Positions 16,859 through 27,015 of a stretch of 64,000 nucleotides of DNA are shown here, piece after piece. This stretch comes from Thiohalocapsa sp. PB-PSB1 (lineage in GTDB: Bacteria; Pseudomonadota; Gammaproteobacteria; Chromatiales; Chromatiaceae), in assembly GCA_016745215.1 (NCBI GenBank), contig CP050890.1:1178001-1242000 (forward strand). Reading direction: 5' to 3'. The notes below the pieces were generated by a model, which did no database searches, was not told the DNA's origin, and worked only from the letters and a program-made list of their open reading frames with translations. Position 1 is the first letter of the stretch. Every line of letters starts with the position of its first letter. Position numbers and translations under genes: made by a program.

Positions 16859-19312
16859 CCCCCTTTCAGCGGTGTCATCAAAGATGACGCTTTGGAATCC
16901 ACCCCCTGGTGGCCGCCGACCGTGGTCCCGCCAAAGGACGCCCCGAACATCCTGCTGATCCTCACCGACGACGCCGGCTTCGCCGTACCCAGCACCTTCG
17001 GCGGCGTCATCCCGACGCCGAGCATGGACCGCATCGCCAATGCGGGCCTGCGCTACAACCGCATCATGTCCACCTCGTTGTGCTCGCCGACCCGCGCCGC
17101 GCTCATCACCGGGCGCAACCACCACTCGGTGGGCTTCGGCGTCATCGCCGAGCAGGCCACCGGCTTCCCCGGCTACGACAGCGTCATCGGCGTCGACAAC
17201 GCCACCATCGGCCGCATCCTGCGCGATAACGGTTACGCCACGAGCTGGTTCGGCAAGGACCACAACACGCCCACCTACCAGGCCAGTCAGGCCGGACCCT
17301 TCTACCAGTGGCCCACCGGTCTGGGCTTCGACTATTTCTACGGTTTCGTCGGCGGCGATGCCAACCAGTGGCAGCCGAATCTGTTCCGCAACACCACCCA
17401 GATCTACCCCTGGGTCGGGCAAGAGGGCACACTGAAGATGGACCGCTCGGACCCGAAGGCCGAGATCTGGCCGGTGACCGGCGAAGAACCTTCTTAGAAC
17501 CTGATCACCGCCATGGCGGATGACGCCATCGACTGGATGACTCGCATCCATCAGACCAATCCCGACCAGCCCATCTTTCTGCACTACGTTCCGGGCTCGT
17601 CGCACGCCCCGCATCACCCGACCAAGGAGTGGGTGGACAAGATCCATGCCATGCACCTGTTCGACGACGGCTACGAGAAGCTGCGCGAGCGCATCTTCGA
17701 GAACCAGAAGAAGCTCGGCGTCATCCCAGAGGACGAGGAGCTGACGCCCTGGCCCGCGGACATCCTCACGCCCTGGGACAAGCTCAGCGACGCGGCCAAG
17801 AAGCTCTACATCCGCCAGGTCGAGGTCTTCGCCGCCTATGTGGCCTACAACGACCACGAGATCGGCCGCGTGATCCAGGCCTTCGAGGATCTCGGCAAGC
17901 TCGACAACACGCTGGTCATCTACATCAATGGCGACAACGGCACCAGCGCCGAGGGCGGGCCGGAAGGCACCTTCAGCGAGGTCGCCTTCTTCAACGACGT
18001 GCGCCCGCCGGTGGACGTGCAGATGAAGTACTACGAGGCCTGGGGCACCGAGTACGCCTACAACCACATGTCCGCCGGCTGGTCCTGGGCCTTCGACACC
18101 CCGTTCGACTGGTTCAAGCAAAACGCCTCGCGGCTTGGCGGCGTCAACCAGAACATGGTCATCTCCTGGCCCAAGCGCATCAAGGACAAGGGCGGCCTGC
18201 GCGAGCAGTTCATGCACGTGATCGACGTCACGCCGACGCTGCTGGAGGTCACCGGCATCCCGGCACCGGAGTACGTCGACGGCATCGAGCAGAAGCCCAT
18301 CGAGGGCACCAGCTTCGCCTACACCTTCGACGCCGAAAACGCCGACGCCCCGTCGCGCCATACGACCCAGTACTTCGAAATGATGGGCCAATGGGTCCTG
18401 TACCACGACGGCTGGCTGTTGAGCACCAAGGTCAACCGCGCGCCCTGGCAGGCCTTCCAGGCCGCCAACGAGAACCCGCTCGACAACCAGATATTCCAGC
18501 TCTACAACCTGGAAGAGAACTTCAACCAGTCAGAGGACATCGCCGCCGAGCATCCGGAGAAGGTCAAGGAGATGCGCGCGATGTTCCTGGAGGAGGCCAA
18601 GAAGTACCAGGTGCTGCCGCTCAATGCCTCGGTGGCCGCCAGGGTCGCCGCGCCGCGCCCGAGCCTCACCGCGGGCCTCAACGAGCTGGTCTACACCCGG
18701 CCCATGACCGGTGTGCCCCAGGGCGACGCCCCCTACCTGCTCAACACCTCCTACACCATCACCGCGGACATCAGGGTGCCGGAGGGCGGCGCCGAGGGCA
18801 TGATCGCCACCTCCGGCGGGCGCTTCGCCGGCTGGGGCTTCTATCTGCTCGACGGCAAGCCGGTGTTCAACTGGAACCTGCTGAACCTGGAATGGGTGAG
18901 GTGGGAAGGCCCGGACGCCCTGACGCCTGGCCAGCACACTGTCGAATTCAACTTCGAGTACGACGGTCTGGGCCTCGGCACCATCGCCTACAACAGCTTC
19001 GCCGGCGTCGGCAAGGGCGGCAAGGGCAGGCTCGAGGTGGATGGCAAGGTGGTCGCCGAACAGCGCATGGAGAAGACCATCCCGATCATCCTGCAATGGG
19101 ATGAGAGCTTCGACATCGGCTCCGACACCCTCACCGGTATCGACGACGCCGACTACCTGCCGCCGTTTCCGCTGACGGCCGAGCTGAACAAGCTGACCAT
19201 CAAGATCGACCGTCCGCAGCTCTCGCCGGAGGACATCGAGAAGCTGGAGAAGGCGCAAGCGGCGGCGCTGGATGGGACCCCGGTCCATAGTCTGCAGGCC
19301 GGGCCGAACTGA
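16855..19312 (+). pseudogene. Arylsulfatase with one in-frame amber codon and no signal peptide
   Basis: Sulfatase hydrolysing sulfate esters. Domain order is intact: NILLILTDDAGF (metal Asp pair), LCSPTRAALITGR (the cysteine converted to formylglycine), ATSWFGKDHNTPTYQ, the HYVPGSSHAPHHPTKEWVDK substrate region, YINGDNGTSAEGG and a C-terminal domain to residue ~815. A TAG at 17495-17497 interrupts the same frame (EEPS-stop-NLITAMADDAIDW), and an ATG follows 15 bp later at 17513. The start is lost: the coding sequence begins around PFSGVIKDDALE, fused to the outer-membrane-protein remnant. Either a recent pseudogene or two reinitiating pieces. GC content is visibly higher than in the flanks. 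Confidence 0.8.
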
Positions 19313-19435
19313 TCTAGCCGGCAAACGGGCGAAGTGGTGTTCGCCCTGAACCGGCGCGGATCGCTCCCGTGAGGGAGCGGGCCGCTCTCGGACCTCGATA
19401 CAGGCCGCGAGACAACTCCACAAGGGGAAGATTGA

Positions 19436-20335
19436 ATGCAACGCACGCTGTCCTGCGGGGCGTTCGCCGCCGCCACGCTGATGATGTCGTCCGGCTATGC
19501 GAAGACCCCGGTCGGCAGGCTGCCGGGGCTGGCGCCCGGCGCCAGCCTCGGCCTCGCGCTCGGCATGCAGACCGTGCCCAACCTGCGCGACGTCGGCGGC
19601 TACCAGACCGCAGACGGCAAGACCGTGGCACGCGGCATCGCCTATCGCTCCGACACCTTCAACCCGATGAGCGACGCCGAGATCGACAAGCTCGAGCTGC
19701 TCGCATTGAAGAACGACTACGACCTGCGCACCACCGCAGAGGTCAAGGCGCGGCCCGACCAAATCCCGTCGGGGGTCAAGTACCACTTGCTGAACGTGCT
19801 GGCGAACGACAAGGGCGCCGCCGCCGCACGGATCGAGGCGCTGCTGCAGCAACCGAAGAAGGCCAACAAGGCCCTCGGCGACGGCAGGATCGATGCGATG
19901 TTCAAGGAGGTCTACCGCGCGTTCGTCACCCTGCCGAGCGCGAAACAGTCCTATCGCAGGCTGTTCCGGGACCTGGCCGATCCGAACATGACGCCGGCTG
20001 TCTTTCACTGCACCACCGGCAAGGACCGCACCGGTTGGGCCGCGGCCGCGCTGCTGACCCTGCTCGGGGTTCCAAAGGAGACGGTGATAGCCGACTACCT
20101 GCGCAGCAACGACTACAGGCTGCCTCGGTTCAAGCACGTGATCGATGCCTTCGTTGCTGGCGGCGGCGAGCGCTCGCTCGCCGTCGCCGTGCTCGGTGTC
20201 AAGCAGGAATACCTGGAGGAATCACTCGATGAGATGCAGAAGCGATATGGCTTGGTTGAACGGTATTTCTCCGAGGGATTGGGAATCGACGGCGCGGGGC
20301 AGCAGGCGCTGCGCGCGCATTTCCATGGCGTCTGA
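19436..20335 (+). CDS. Secreted tyrosine phosphatase (dual-specificity-like)
   Basis: 299 residues with a probable signal peptide (MQRTLSCGAFAAATLMMSSG, cleavage after YA). The protein tyrosine/serine phosphatase family is shown by NLRDVGGYQTADGKTVARG (start of the domain) and the P-loop HCTTGKDRTG with nucleophile Cys192 and Arg198. Such enzymes remove phosphate from phosphotyrosine or phosphoinositides; the periplasmic substrate here is unknown. It lies 123 bp after the arylsulfatase and could be co-transcribed. Intact, unlike several neighbours. Confidence 0.85.
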   Translation: MQRTLSCGAFAAATLMMSSGYAKTPVGRLPGLAPGASLGLALGMQTVPNLRDVGGYQTADGKTVARGIAYRSDTFNPMSDAEIDKLELLALKNDYDLRTTAEVKARPDQIPSGVKYHLLNVLANDKGAAAARIEALLQQPKKANKALGDGRIDAMFKEVYRAFVTLPSAKQSYRRLFRDLADPNMTPAVFHCTTGKDRTGWAAAALLTLLGVPKETVIADYLRSNDYRLPRFKHVIDAFVAGGGERSLAVAVLGVKQEYLEESLDEMQKRYGLVERYFSEGLGIDGAGQQALRAHFHGV

Positions 20336-20603
20336 GATGCCGAACCCGGATTGGGCCGGCTCGCTGAAGTCGAAACGATCTGACCCGAGCGGCTGGCCGG
20401 GTCATCTTCAGATAGAGCAGTTGGACCGCCTCAGCGACCCTCACCCAGCCCGGAGCTTGCGAACGGCACGAAGCGGTCAGCTGCTCTACCTGGGAGCATC
20501 GCTTTGTCGGCCGCGCAAGTGCAAAGACCGACGCCCAAGACGACGCGCTCACCTCGATCGGGCCGGCGCGCTCTCCCAATTTACTTGCCCGAAGGGTGCT
20601 GCC

Positions 20604-20879
20604 ATGAAATTCCTCGTCCTAGCCTGCTTGTTTCTGCTGCCGCTTGGAGCCTTCGCCGACGATGATCCTACTGAGCTGCAGGTGCTTGGTCTGACCGGAG
20701 AAAACACCGGTCCGGACTGCTCGACGAGGTGCGAGACGACGCGCTTGGCATGCAAACAGCGCTGCCGGGATGCGACGGCGCGCGGGGATGTTCGGCACTT
20801 CGACGAAGCGGACGTCTCGGTACCGAAGTGCATCGGCGACTGCGAGACCGAGGCATCGATTTGCCAGGAAGATTGCTGA
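20604..20879 (+). CDS. Small secreted protein with duplicated C-x3-C-x6-C-x3-C motif
   Basis: 91 residues. A clear signal peptide (MKFLVLACLFLLPLGAFA) precedes a mature ~73-residue protein with exactly eight cysteines. They fall in two blocks with identical spacing C-x3-C-x6-C-x3-C: CSTRCETTRLACKQRC, and CIGDCETEASICQEDC at the C-terminus. The spacing fits two helices clipped by disulfides (or a metal site), recalling but not matching twin Cx9C proteins. GAAGGG sits 7 bp before the ATG. No family recognised. Confidence 0.7.
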   Translation: MKFLVLACLFLLPLGAFADDDPTELQVLGLTGENTGPDCSTRCETTRLACKQRCRDATARGDVRHFDEADVSVPKCIGDCETEASICQEDC

Positions 20880-20969
20880 CCGATGGATCGACGCCCGTGG
20901 TCGCTGATCGCGGCTGCGGCATCGCCAGGATATTGCCCGCTTGCTAACCAACATCGATCGGAGCGCGCA

Positions 20970-22248
20970 ATGAAACTGAAACAGATGATCCTTGCATCTG
21001 CCCTGATCTTGCTGATGGGCGCGACACAGGCACAGAACCTGGCGCGGGAGGACGATGAGAGCAAGCCTTTGCTTGGTACCACGGGACGTCGAGACGATGC
21101 CGAAAATTGGTCGTCTGCATCGGCGCATCACCCGCAGTAGCCGGTGGGAAGCGCTGAACCGCGATGCCAAAGGCGTATACAGCGACTATGCTCGGTTCAA
21201 GCACAAGATCAAGAAGGAGATCGGACTGTCTTGGAGCATGCCGGTCAGTTATCTGCAGCAATGGGGACTGCCAGACGGTGGTTGGTCTGCCGGGCAATTC
21301 TTGGCAACCCCGGGGCTCGATTGGGAGCTGTTCCATAGCGAGCGCCTCGGAACGGGCTCCCTACAGGTGTCCTACACCCTGGTGGACTACCCGTGGCGAC
21401 AAACAGCCGCCGATATCGCCGAAAACCTCGGGGTCATCGCGCCGATCAACGACTTACCGGGCAATGGGGAGGATTCCTTTGCTCAGCTGACCTATACTCA
21501 TGCCTTGCCTGGTAACAAGCTTCTGCTCGCCATCGGGTAATATCCGTTCTACGACTTCGACGACAACCAGTATTTGGCAGACCAACAGCAGAATTTCATT
21601 AATCTGGTCTTGGCCCAGAACGGCAGCTCGACCTACCCGATCGCCGGACTCGGCACGTATGCGCAAGCCAACCTCACCAGTACCGTGCAACTTGCCGCGG
21701 GCCTACAGAACGCCACCGACATCGGCGGCACGAATCTCTCCAGCGATGACTTCAGCGAAGAGAGCATCGCCTGGTTCGGGTATGCGCAATGGACGCCGAA
21801 GTTTCTTGGTCTCGGTGACGCGCGATACGGGTTCACCTGTTACGCTGTGGCCGCGGTACCGGAGCAGCCGAGCCGCAGCACCGGCTGGTCGGTGAACGCC
21901 GTCCAGAATCTGAACCACAGGTGGGCGGTGTTCGCCCGCGCAAACGGCGCCTGGGGTTACCAGACGCCGACAGAGCGTTCCTATGTGGTGGGCGGGGCAA
22001 TGAACAATCCCCTCGGTCGAAGCAAGGCGGACCAGATCGGATTGGCGATTGGGTACGCGGCGGCGGCGGACCAGCCGACCAACCCACCGGGCACGGGAGA
22101 CCAGACCATCGTGGAGGCTTACTGGAATGGGGAGATCTTCGGCGGATTGCTGCTCACGCCGGACGTGCAGTACATCAGCAATCCGAAGAAGGACAGCGGC
22201 AATGACAGCGCATGGATTCTGTCCCTGCGTGCCACGGCCTTGTTCTGA
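20970..22248 (+). pseudogene. Carbohydrate-porin-like (OprB-type) outer membrane protein, frameshift plus in-frame stop
   Basis: Begins MKLKQMILASALILLMGATQ, a signal peptide. Near 21135 the frame changes (SAHHPQ-stop in one frame, SSRWEALNRDAKGVYSDYAR in the next). Bases 21538-21540 are TAA in the new frame (LLLAIG-stop-YPFYDFDDNQYLADQQ), and the same frame continues to 22248. Porin-like parts are LSWSMPVSYLQQWG, NFINLVLAQNGSSTYPIAG, TYAQANLTSTVQLAAG and a C-terminal strand ending ALF, the terminal Phe expected of beta-barrels. Two lesions make a functional product unlikely. Confidence 0.72.
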
Positions 22249-22399
22249 CAGGGCAGCCTGCGATGTTCCGTTGGCGATGATTTTTCAGCGCCGCATGCGC
22301 CAAGTTCAGTGCCATGGGTTCGCTCTTCGCGGATCATTGCCGACAAATGCGCCATTTCGGCGGCCTGAACCTTCCGATCACAACTCAGAGGAGAATCCA

Positions 22400-23815
22400 A
22401 TGATGTCCAACCGAGACCGCGCCCAGCAAACGGGCGCAAGCACCCAAGAGAACCCGATCGATGAGACCTACGGCGCGGGCGAGCTCGCTGCAGCTCTGCC
22501 GCAGTCGGGCTTTCCCGATGCCGAGAAGCATCCCCGGCGGGTATTTGCCGCGGTCCGGGATGAACTGATGCTCGACGGCAACGCCCGTCAGAACCTGGCG
22601 ACCTTCTGCCAGACCTGGGAGGAAGACGAGATCCATCAGCTGATGGATACCTGCATCGACAAGAACATGGTCGATAAGGACGAATATCCACAAACGGCGG
22701 AGATCGAAGCCCGCTGTGTGCGCATGCTCGGCGACCTCTGGCATGCACCGACCCCCGAGCACACCGCCGGCTGCTCCACCACCGGCTCCAGCGAGGCAGC
22801 GATGCTGGCGGGACTGGCGATGAAGCGTCGCTGGGAGGCCCGTCGCAAGGCCGAGGGCAAGCCCATCGACAGGCCCAACCTGATCACCGGTCCGGTGCAG
22901 ATCTGCTGGCACAAGCTGACCCGCTATTGGGACATCGAGCATCGCGAGATCCCGATGGAACAGGCGCGGCTGTTGATGACCCCTGACCAGGTGCTCAGCC
23001 GTTGCGACGAGAACACCATCGGCGTGGTGCCGACGTTGGGCGTGACCTTCACCGGCGAGTACGAGCCGGTCAAGGCCGTCAGCGATGCGCTGGACAAGCT
23101 GGAAGCCGACACGGGGCTCGATATTCCGATCCATGTGGACGGTGCCAGCGGCGGTTTCCTCGCGCCGTTTTGCGCCCCGGAACTGGAGTGGGATTTTCTG
23201 CTTCCGCGGGTGCGCTCCATCAACGCCTCTGGCCACAAGTTCGGCCTCGCCCCGCTGGGTGTCGGCTGGGTGCTGTGGCGCGAGGAGCAAGACCTGCCGG
23301 AGAACATGGTGTTCTGGGTGAACTATCTGGGCGGCAACATGCGCGACATCGCACTGAATTTCTCCCGGCCAGGCGGGCAGATCGTCTGCCAGTACTACAA
23401 CTTCCTGAGGCTCGGGCGGGAGGGTTACCGCAAGGTGCACACCGCCTGCTACGAGACCGCCCAATACCTCGCCGACGAGATCGCGGCGATGGGCCCATTC
23501 GAGATCGTCTACGCCGGCGACATGGCGCGCGGCATCCCGGCGGTCTCGTGGAAGCTCGAGGACGGCACCGAACCCGGCTTCAGCCTGTTCGATCTCGCCG
23601 ATCGGCTGCGGGTACGCGGGTGGCAGGTGCCGGCCTATACGCTGCCGGCGAACTGCGAAAAGCAGGCGATCCAGCGCATCCTGGTGCGCAATGGCGTCAG
23701 TCGCGACCTGGCCACGCTGCTCATCGACAATATCAAGGCCGCCCTCGCGCATATCGAGGCGCATCCCATCCAACAATCGCTGAGCGAAGAGGAGGCATCC
23801 GGCTTCCACCACTAG
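22400..23815 (+). CDS. gadB: Glutamate decarboxylase
   Basis: 471 residues. PLP enzyme converting L-glutamate to GABA and CO2 while consuming a proton, the core of glutamate-dependent acid resistance. The length is close to E. coli GadB. Visible landmarks are HTAGCSTTGSSEAAMLAGLA, IPIHVDGASGGFLAPFCAPE, and the PLP lysine Lys280 in NASGHKFGLAPLGVGWV. GAGGAGA lies 5-11 bp before the ATG at 22400, which fits the family N-terminus. A transporter gene follows, as in GadBC systems, but it is broken here. Confidence 0.95.
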   Translation: MMSNRDRAQQTGASTQENPIDETYGAGELAAALPQSGFPDAEKHPRRVFAAVRDELMLDGNARQNLATFCQTWEEDEIHQLMDTCIDKNMVDKDEYPQTAEIEARCVRMLGDLWHAPTPEHTAGCSTTGSSEAAMLAGLAMKRRWEARRKAEGKPIDRPNLITGPVQICWHKLTRYWDIEHREIPMEQARLLMTPDQVLSRCDENTIGVVPTLGVTFTGEYEPVKAVSDALDKLEADTGLDIPIHVDGASGGFLAPFCAPELEWDFLLPRVRSINASGHKFGLAPLGVGWVLWREEQDLPENMVFWVNYLGGNMRDIALNFSRPGGQIVCQYYNFLRLGREGYRKVHTACYETAQYLADEIAAMGPFEIVYAGDMARGIPAVSWKLEDGTEPGFSLFDLADRLRVRGWQVPAYTLPANCEKQAIQRILVRNGVSRDLATLLIDNIKAALAHIEAHPIQQSLSEEEASGFHH

Positions 23816-23840
23816 ATCAGAGGGAACTCGGAACGTTCTC

Positions 23841-24548
23841 ATGGTCGCGCAGCATCGATGCTGTTCATCGGCGACGGTCTTCGCCACACACATCTTGAAA
23901 ACCGAGGCGAACAGCGTCGCCCTGAACTCGTTTTCAAGCCACGACTTGCCTGAAGGAGTATCGTTATGGTCAGTTACCTTTTCCATCATGTCGATCGGTA
24001 TCGGCGGAATGGTGGGCGGCGGCATCTTCGCCGTGACCGGACTCACGGTGGAGGTGACCAAGGGCGCAGCTCAGGTTGCCTTTCTGATCGCCGGGATCCT
24101 GGCGTTGCTCACCAGCTACTCGTATCTCGAGCTGACCCTGAAATTGCCCGGCGAGGGCGGCACGGTTGCGTTCCTGAATCAGGCGTTCGGCGACGGTGTT
24201 GCCGCCGGGGCTGCCAGCATCCTGCTCCTGCTCATCTACGTCGTTCTGGTGGCCGTCTACGCCTATGCATTCGTAAGCTAGGGCACGGCATTCCTACCCG
24301 CGGAGGACCGAAGTCTGTGGCTCCATGTGCTGAGCAGCGCGGTGATCCTGGGCTTGGCCGTCGTCAACATCTTCGGCACCCGACTCGTTATCCGCTCGGA
24401 GAACCCCGCTACGCGCAACCACCTCTATATCCTTGCGGGCATGATTTCGGCCTCTCTCGTCATCGAGGTGGTCTATCGCGGTATTAGCGGACGGACGCTT
24501 CGTCTGTTCCGCAAGACGGGTATGGAAAAAACGCCGCCAACAGCATGA
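23841..24548 (+). pseudogene. Amino-acid/GABA transporter (APC type), stop codon and internal deletion
   Basis: Contains the first helices of an APC-family transporter: SIGIGGMVGGGIFAVTGL, ILALLTSYSYLELTLKLPGE and ASILLLLIYVVLVAVYAY. A TAG at 24279-24281 follows AYAFVS, and the same frame resumes GTAFLPAEDRSLWLHVLSS. After VVNIFGTRLV the sequence jumps to a C-terminal type segment (NPATRNHLYILAGMISASLV), so roughly half the protein is missing. It follows gadB closely and was probably its glutamate/GABA antiporter partner. Non-functional. Confidence 0.72.
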
Positions 24549-24767
24549 CGGCATTCGTCGGAAACAGGATGGTTCTCAGCGTCCTGATAGGCTGCTGTCT
24601 GCCTACTTGCGGACGCGTCGCCTGCCGGGAACTCCAAGGGTCGGCCGGGCAGGGTGCTTGGCAGTCCGCGTCTTCCGCGTGCCGCCGGCAGATTTCCAAC
24701 AAACATCATTTGAGAGACTTCGCGCTATGCTCGGATTCCAGCTCGACATCTGGGACTACCTGACCTT

Positions 24768-24866
24768 CGCAACCCCACCACGGTAGAGGCCATCCAGGAG
24801 GAGAATGACCTCGACGGCACCGAGATCATCGCGGGTAATACGTTGCTGATTCCCGGCGCCGACTAG
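24768..24866 (+). pseudogene. LysM-domain tail fragment
   Basis: Reads TTVEAIQEENDLDGTEIIAG then NTLLIPGAD and TAG. It closely resembles the LysM segment at 27364-27528 (AIQEENEITGTEIIAGQT). No start codon or N-terminal part of the domain is present in this frame. LysM domains bind peptidoglycan or chitin-like glycans. Confidence 0.6.
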
Positions 24867-24897
24867 CAACCATATCCCAACCACGGGGAACCGATCC

Positions 24898-25155
24898 ATG
24901 AACATTCGAAACATCCTGACCTCCGGCGCGATGTGCGCCTCCCTTGCACTGTGCGGCGGCGCGGTCTATGCGCAGTCGGCGGAAACGCTCGAGGACGCCA
25001 CGACCATGGCCGACGAAGCCGCGGAGGCCGAGGCAAGGGCGGCAGAGGCCGTTGCCGAGGAGCAGGCCGAGAAGCTGCAGGAGGAAGCGGATATCAAAAA
25101 GGCCGACGTCCGCGGCGAGCCGATGCAGCAGGAAGAGATCTACGGCGAGGACTGA
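24898..25155 (+). CDS. Small secreted Ala/Glu-rich helical protein
   Basis: 85 residues. The signal peptide (residues ~1-25, ending GGAVYAQ) precedes a charged, Ala- and Glu-rich segment (residues ~30-70, EAAEAEARAAEAVAEEQAEK) that should form a continuous helix or coiled coil. No family recognised. It lies between LysM pieces and before the LysM-DUF1254 gene, so it may act with cell-wall proteins; that is inference from position. Confidence 0.6.
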   Translation: MNIRNILTSGAMCASLALCGGAVYAQSAETLEDATTMADEAAEAEARAAEAVAEEQAEKLQEEADIKKADVRGEPMQQEEIYGED

Positions 25156-25272
25156 TGCCTGTTTGACCCCCATGGGCCGACCGGCGCCGGACCTGTGCCG
25201 GCGGCCGGTCGGCCCGCCTGTCCAGCGGCAACAGAGAACCTATGCACATCCCCATCGGAAACAGAGAAACGT

Positions 25273-27015
25273 ATGAACATCCAACGCCCACGGCGGTACA
25301 AACACTTGTGCGCGCTCACCGTCGCATTGAGCCTCTGCGTTGCCGTCGGCAGCGTCATGGCCTCCGACCAGGGGCCGCGCCGGCATGCTGAAGGCCAGTA
25401 CGACCCGGCGAGCGCCGGCTACGTGGTCGCCCCGGGCGACGATCTGCTGGGAATCGGCGAGCGCTTCGGCGTCTCGGTGACCGAGCTGAAGGCCTGGAAC
25501 GGACTCTCGTCCGACGCGATCAAGGCGGGTCAAACCTTGCAGGTGGCCGCCGATACGCCTGCGCCCGACGCGGCATCCAAAGCCCGATACACAATGACGA
25601 CCGACATCGCGCCGGGCGTCGCCATCGCCGACAGACTCGACACCTCCATCGGCACCCTGGAGCTGCGCGACGGGGTGCCGACGGCCGAGAGCATCGAGAC
25701 CCTCTATGACAACCTGGATCGCTCGCGTGCGCTGCAGGCCTATCTGCTCGGCATCCCCATCGTCAACCAGGCCAGCATGCGGGCGTCCCTGAAGTCCTTC
25801 GGCCCGGTCAACCAGACCGACGTGATCTGGGAGGACCTGGTCGACTCCAAGACCGTGGAGCTGACCCCCAACGACAACACCATCTACAGCTTCATCTGGC
25901 TCGATACCAAAGACGGCCCGCTGGTGGTCGAGGTGCCGCCGAAGGTGCTCGGGCTGATCGACGACTTCTGGTACAAGTGGGTGGCCGACGTCGGCATCAC
26001 CGGCCCGGACAAGGGCAAGGGAGGCAAGTACCTGATTCTGCCGCCCAGCTACGAGGGGGAGGTACCGGATGGCTACTTCGTCGTGCGACCGAGCACCTAC
26101 GGGATCTGGATGCCGTTTCGGTCCTTCCTGGTGGACGGTTCACCAAAGCCCGGCGTCGAGCTGGTCAAGCAGCACCTGAAGATCTACCGCCTCGGCGCCG
26201 AGGCCGACGCCCAGCCGGTGAAGTTTGCCAATGCCTCGGGCATGCCGTCGAATTTCGTCTTTCCCGGCGACTACCGCTTCTGGGAGATGCTCAACGAGGT
26301 CGTGCAGGAGGAGCCGGCCGCGGGCTCGGACCCCACCACGCTGGGGCTGTTCGCGTCCATCGGCATCCAGAAAGGCAAGCCTTTCGAGCCTGATGCGCGG
26401 ATGAAAGCAATCCTTACGGATACCGCCAAGATCGGCGCCGCCACGGCGCGGGCCATCGCTTACCAGATCCGCGATACGGATGCCTTCGTCTACCCGGACA
26501 GCACCTGGCGCAAGCCCTTCTTCGGCGGCTACAAGTTCGAGCTCGCGCCCGGTGTGAGCAACCTGGACGGGGCCATTTTCTTCTATTACATCGCCACCGG
26601 CGTGACCCCGGCGATGGCCGAGAAGATGGTCGGCAAGGGCTCGCAGTATCCCTGGACGCCGCTCGATGCCGACGGCAATCCCTTCGACGGTGCCAAGACC
26701 TACAAGCTGCATCTGCCGCCGAACATCCCCGTCAAGGATTTCTGGTCGGTGATCGTCTACGATACCCAGACCCGCTCCATGCTGCAGACCGACCAGCGCT
26801 TCCCGAGCGTCAGCAGCCAGGACGAGAACCTGCAGACCAACGCCGACGGCTCGGTGGACGTCTGGTTTGCGCCCGAAGCGCCCAAGGGTAAGGAAAACAA
26901 CTGGATACAGACCATCCCCGGCAAGGGCTGGTTCATGATCCTGCGCCTCTACGGCCCATTGGAACCTTGGTTCGATCAGACCTGGCGGCCGGGCGAGATC
27001 GAGCTGCAACGCTAA
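25273..27015 (+). CDS. LysM domain - DUF1254/DUF1214 secreted protein
   Basis: 580 residues. The signal peptide (~1-35) is followed by a LysM domain (residues ~54-95: YVVAPGDDLLGIGERFGVSV, then AGQTLQVA). A DUF1254 region comes next (PTAESIETLYDNLDRSRALQ, IYSFIWLDTKDGPLVVEVPP, GIWMPFRSFLVDG). The C-terminal DUF1214 region includes DGAKTYKLHLPPNIPVKDFW, SVIVYDTQTRSML and WFMILRLYGPLEPWFD. DUF1254/DUF1214 proteins are widespread, secreted and of unknown biochemical function. An N-terminal LysM would tether it to the cell wall. AGAGAAAC precedes the ATG. Intact, in a neighbourhood of broken genes. Confidence 0.87.
   Translation: MNIQRPRRYKHLCALTVALSLCVAVGSVMASDQGPRRHAEGQYDPASAGYVVAPGDDLLGIGERFGVSVTELKAWNGLSSDAIKAGQTLQVAADTPAPDAASKARYTMTTDIAPGVAIADRLDTSIGTLELRDGVPTAESIETLYDNLDRSRALQAYLLGIPIVNQASMRASLKSFGPVNQTDVIWEDLVDSKTVELTPNDNTIYSFIWLDTKDGPLVVEVPPKVLGLIDDFWYKWVADVGITGPDKGKGGKYLILPPSYEGEVPDGYFVVRPSTYGIWMPFRSFLVDGSPKPGVELVKQHLKIYRLGAEADAQPVKFANASGMPSNFVFPGDYRFWEMLNEVVQEEPAAGSDPTTLGLFASIGIQKGKPFEPDARMKAILTDTAKIGAATARAIAYQIRDTDAFVYPDSTWRKPFFGGYKFELAPGVSNLDGAIFFYYIATGVTPAMAEKMVGKGSQYPWTPLDADGNPFDGAKTYKLHLPPNIPVKDFWSVIVYDTQTRSMLQTDQRFPSVSSQDENLQTNADGSVDVWFAPEAPKGKENNWIQTIPGKGWFMILRLYGPLEPWFDQTWRPGEIELQR

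Noticed and set aside
16823..18406. Long open frame (over 500 codons) on the minus strand opposite the arylsulfatase
   Set aside because: It is a shadow of a GC-rich coding strand: the translation is low-complexity Val/Leu/Gly/Asp-rich, has no family motif, and the plus strand has clear sulfatase motifs.
18530..20137. Over-500-codon minus-strand frame across the sulfatase end and the phosphatase
   Set aside because: It spans two real plus-strand genes and shows no recognisable domain; typical antisense frame in GC-rich DNA.
22385..24061. 558-codon minus-strand frame opposite glutamate decarboxylase
   Set aside because: Gln/His/Arg-rich shadow translation; the plus strand encodes GadB with its PLP lysine motif.
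16855..24548. Reassignment of TAG as a sense codon to explain the in-frame stops
   Set aside because: TAG is used as a normal terminator by intact genes here (for example pccA and gadB), one of the three stops is TAA, and other lesions accompany two of them. Kept only as an alternative in the findings.
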